Shown: piece by piece, positions 12,973 through 13,442 of the stretch
Numbering within the stretch: the stretch's first letter is position 1
Layout of the letters: each line of letters begins with the position of its first letter
From: Pseudovibrio sp. JCM 19062
GTDB taxonomy: Bacteria > Pseudomonadota > Alphaproteobacteria > Rhizobiales > Stappiaceae
Length of the DNA: 13,442 nucleotides
Assembly: GCA_001310715.1 (NCBI GenBank)
Contig: BAXV01000085.1
Span: 1 to 13,442 of the forward strand
Reading direction: 5' to 3'
Notes under the pieces: generated by a model
What the model was told of the DNA's origin: nothing
Seen by the model: only the letters and a program-made list of their open reading frames with translations
Database searches by the model: none
Program-made: the position numbers and the translations under genes

Positions 12973-13442
12973 ATTCGCCGTCCGTTTCGCGCACCGCCAC
13001 CCACCAAGGAAGGGCCGCGCACCAATAAAGAGATTCGCGTTCGCGAAGTGCAGCTGATTAACACCGAAGGTGACAACCTCGGTCCAACTCCAATCGAAGA
13101 AGCCCTCGCTATGGCGGTGGATCAAGGTTTGGATCTGGTCGAGATTTCCCCGAACAGTCAGCCACCTGTTTGTAAAATTCTGGATTATGGTCGCTACAAG
13201 TACCAAGCCCAGAAAAAAGCTGCAGAAGCGCGCAAAAAAACAAAAGATCGTTGAGATCAAAGAGATCAAGATGCGCCCGAACATCGACACTCATGACTAT
13301 GAAGTGAAGATGCGGAACATGCTGCGCTTCTTTGAAGATGGTGATAAAGTGAAGGTGACACTTCGCTTCCGTGGCCGTGAAATGGCCCACCAGGATCTCG
13401 GAATGAAATTACTTCTGAAGGTTAAAGCTGAGACTGCCGAAG
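12973..13442 (+). CDS. infC: translation initiation factor IF-3 (partial, ATT start, one-base frameshift)
   Basis: IF-3 binds the 30S subunit, prevents early 50S joining and checks initiator tRNA and start codon. The N-domain runs from [20 protein letters not shown] through [11 protein letters not shown] and [13 protein letters not shown]. The linker AEARKK is followed, after removing one extra A in the seven-A run at 13234-13240, by [20 protein letters not shown] and [13 protein letters not shown] of the C-domain. About 156 of roughly 175-180 residues are inside the window. No ATG, GTG or TTG lies between the in-frame TAA at 12955 and a GTG at codon 26. The family-conserved RRPF is preceded by ATT at 12973, with AAGAGGAG 9 nt upstream, so ATT is the start. 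E. coli infC also starts with AUU, through which IF-3 limits its own synthesis; the same control is inferred here. Confidence 0.92.

Noticed and set aside
1..13442. CRISPR array, tRNA or rRNA genes, insertion sequences
   Set aside because: No regularly spaced repeats, no cloverleaf or rRNA-like sequence, and no transposase or terminal inverted repeats with target duplications were seen.

Overview
The window reads as chromosomal DNA from an alphaproteobacterium. LepA, the IF-3 N-terminus, the MepA-type endopeptidase and the alpha/beta hydrolase-glycosyltransferase-infC order all fit Hyphomicrobiales/Rhodobacterales relatives, perhaps a marine Pseudovibrio/Labrenzia-like genus. That taxonomic call is inference from remembered family sequences, not from a search.

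Layout, left to right. A Gly/Cys-rich mini membrane protein (177-404, +) is followed by a minus-strand block: a PhnA/YjdM-like zinc-ribbon protein (581-1159) and the ribosomal back-translocase GTPase LepA/EF4 (1345-3149), each with its own hairpin terminator. A 370-bp structured gap leads to a phosphinothricin-type GNAT acetyltransferase (3524-4051, +). Next on the minus strand come a broken unrecognised gene (4110-4464), a glutathione S-transferase (4487-5191) without a normal start, and an apparently AT-richer gene-free stretch (5192-5596). Then follow a secreted MepA-like murein endopeptidase (5597-6583, -) and a patatin-like lipase (6672-7715, -). Divergent from the patatin gene is the most unusual gene of the window, a 302-aa protein with a degenerate nucleoside-diphosphate-kinase-like N-terminal domain and an unrecognised C-terminal domain (7986-8894, +). 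It overlaps tail-to-tail a SugE/Gdx guanidinium-type SMR exporter (8883-9208, -), whose 350-nt upstream region holds a palindrome and potential RNA stems. Two tandem 96-residue secreted, charged, Tyr-rich paralogues follow (9558-9848 and 10217-10507, -). The right end has an alpha/beta hydrolase (10692-11479, -) divergent from a GT4 glycosyltransferase (11587-12782, +) and then infC (12973 to the end, +), which appears to start at ATT.

A second theme is sequence quality. At least ten single-base gains or losses break lepA (three), sugE (one), the hydrolase (one), the glycosyltransferase (four) and infC (one). Nearly all lie in short homopolymers, and in each case adding or removing one base restores a family-like protein. 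Because LepA is highly conserved and IF-3 is normally essential, sequencing or assembly error is a better explanation than gene decay. The coordinates given for these genes span the restored reading frames.

The genes are mostly independent single units. There is no large operon, no tRNA or rRNA, no CRISPR array and no recognisable insertion sequence.
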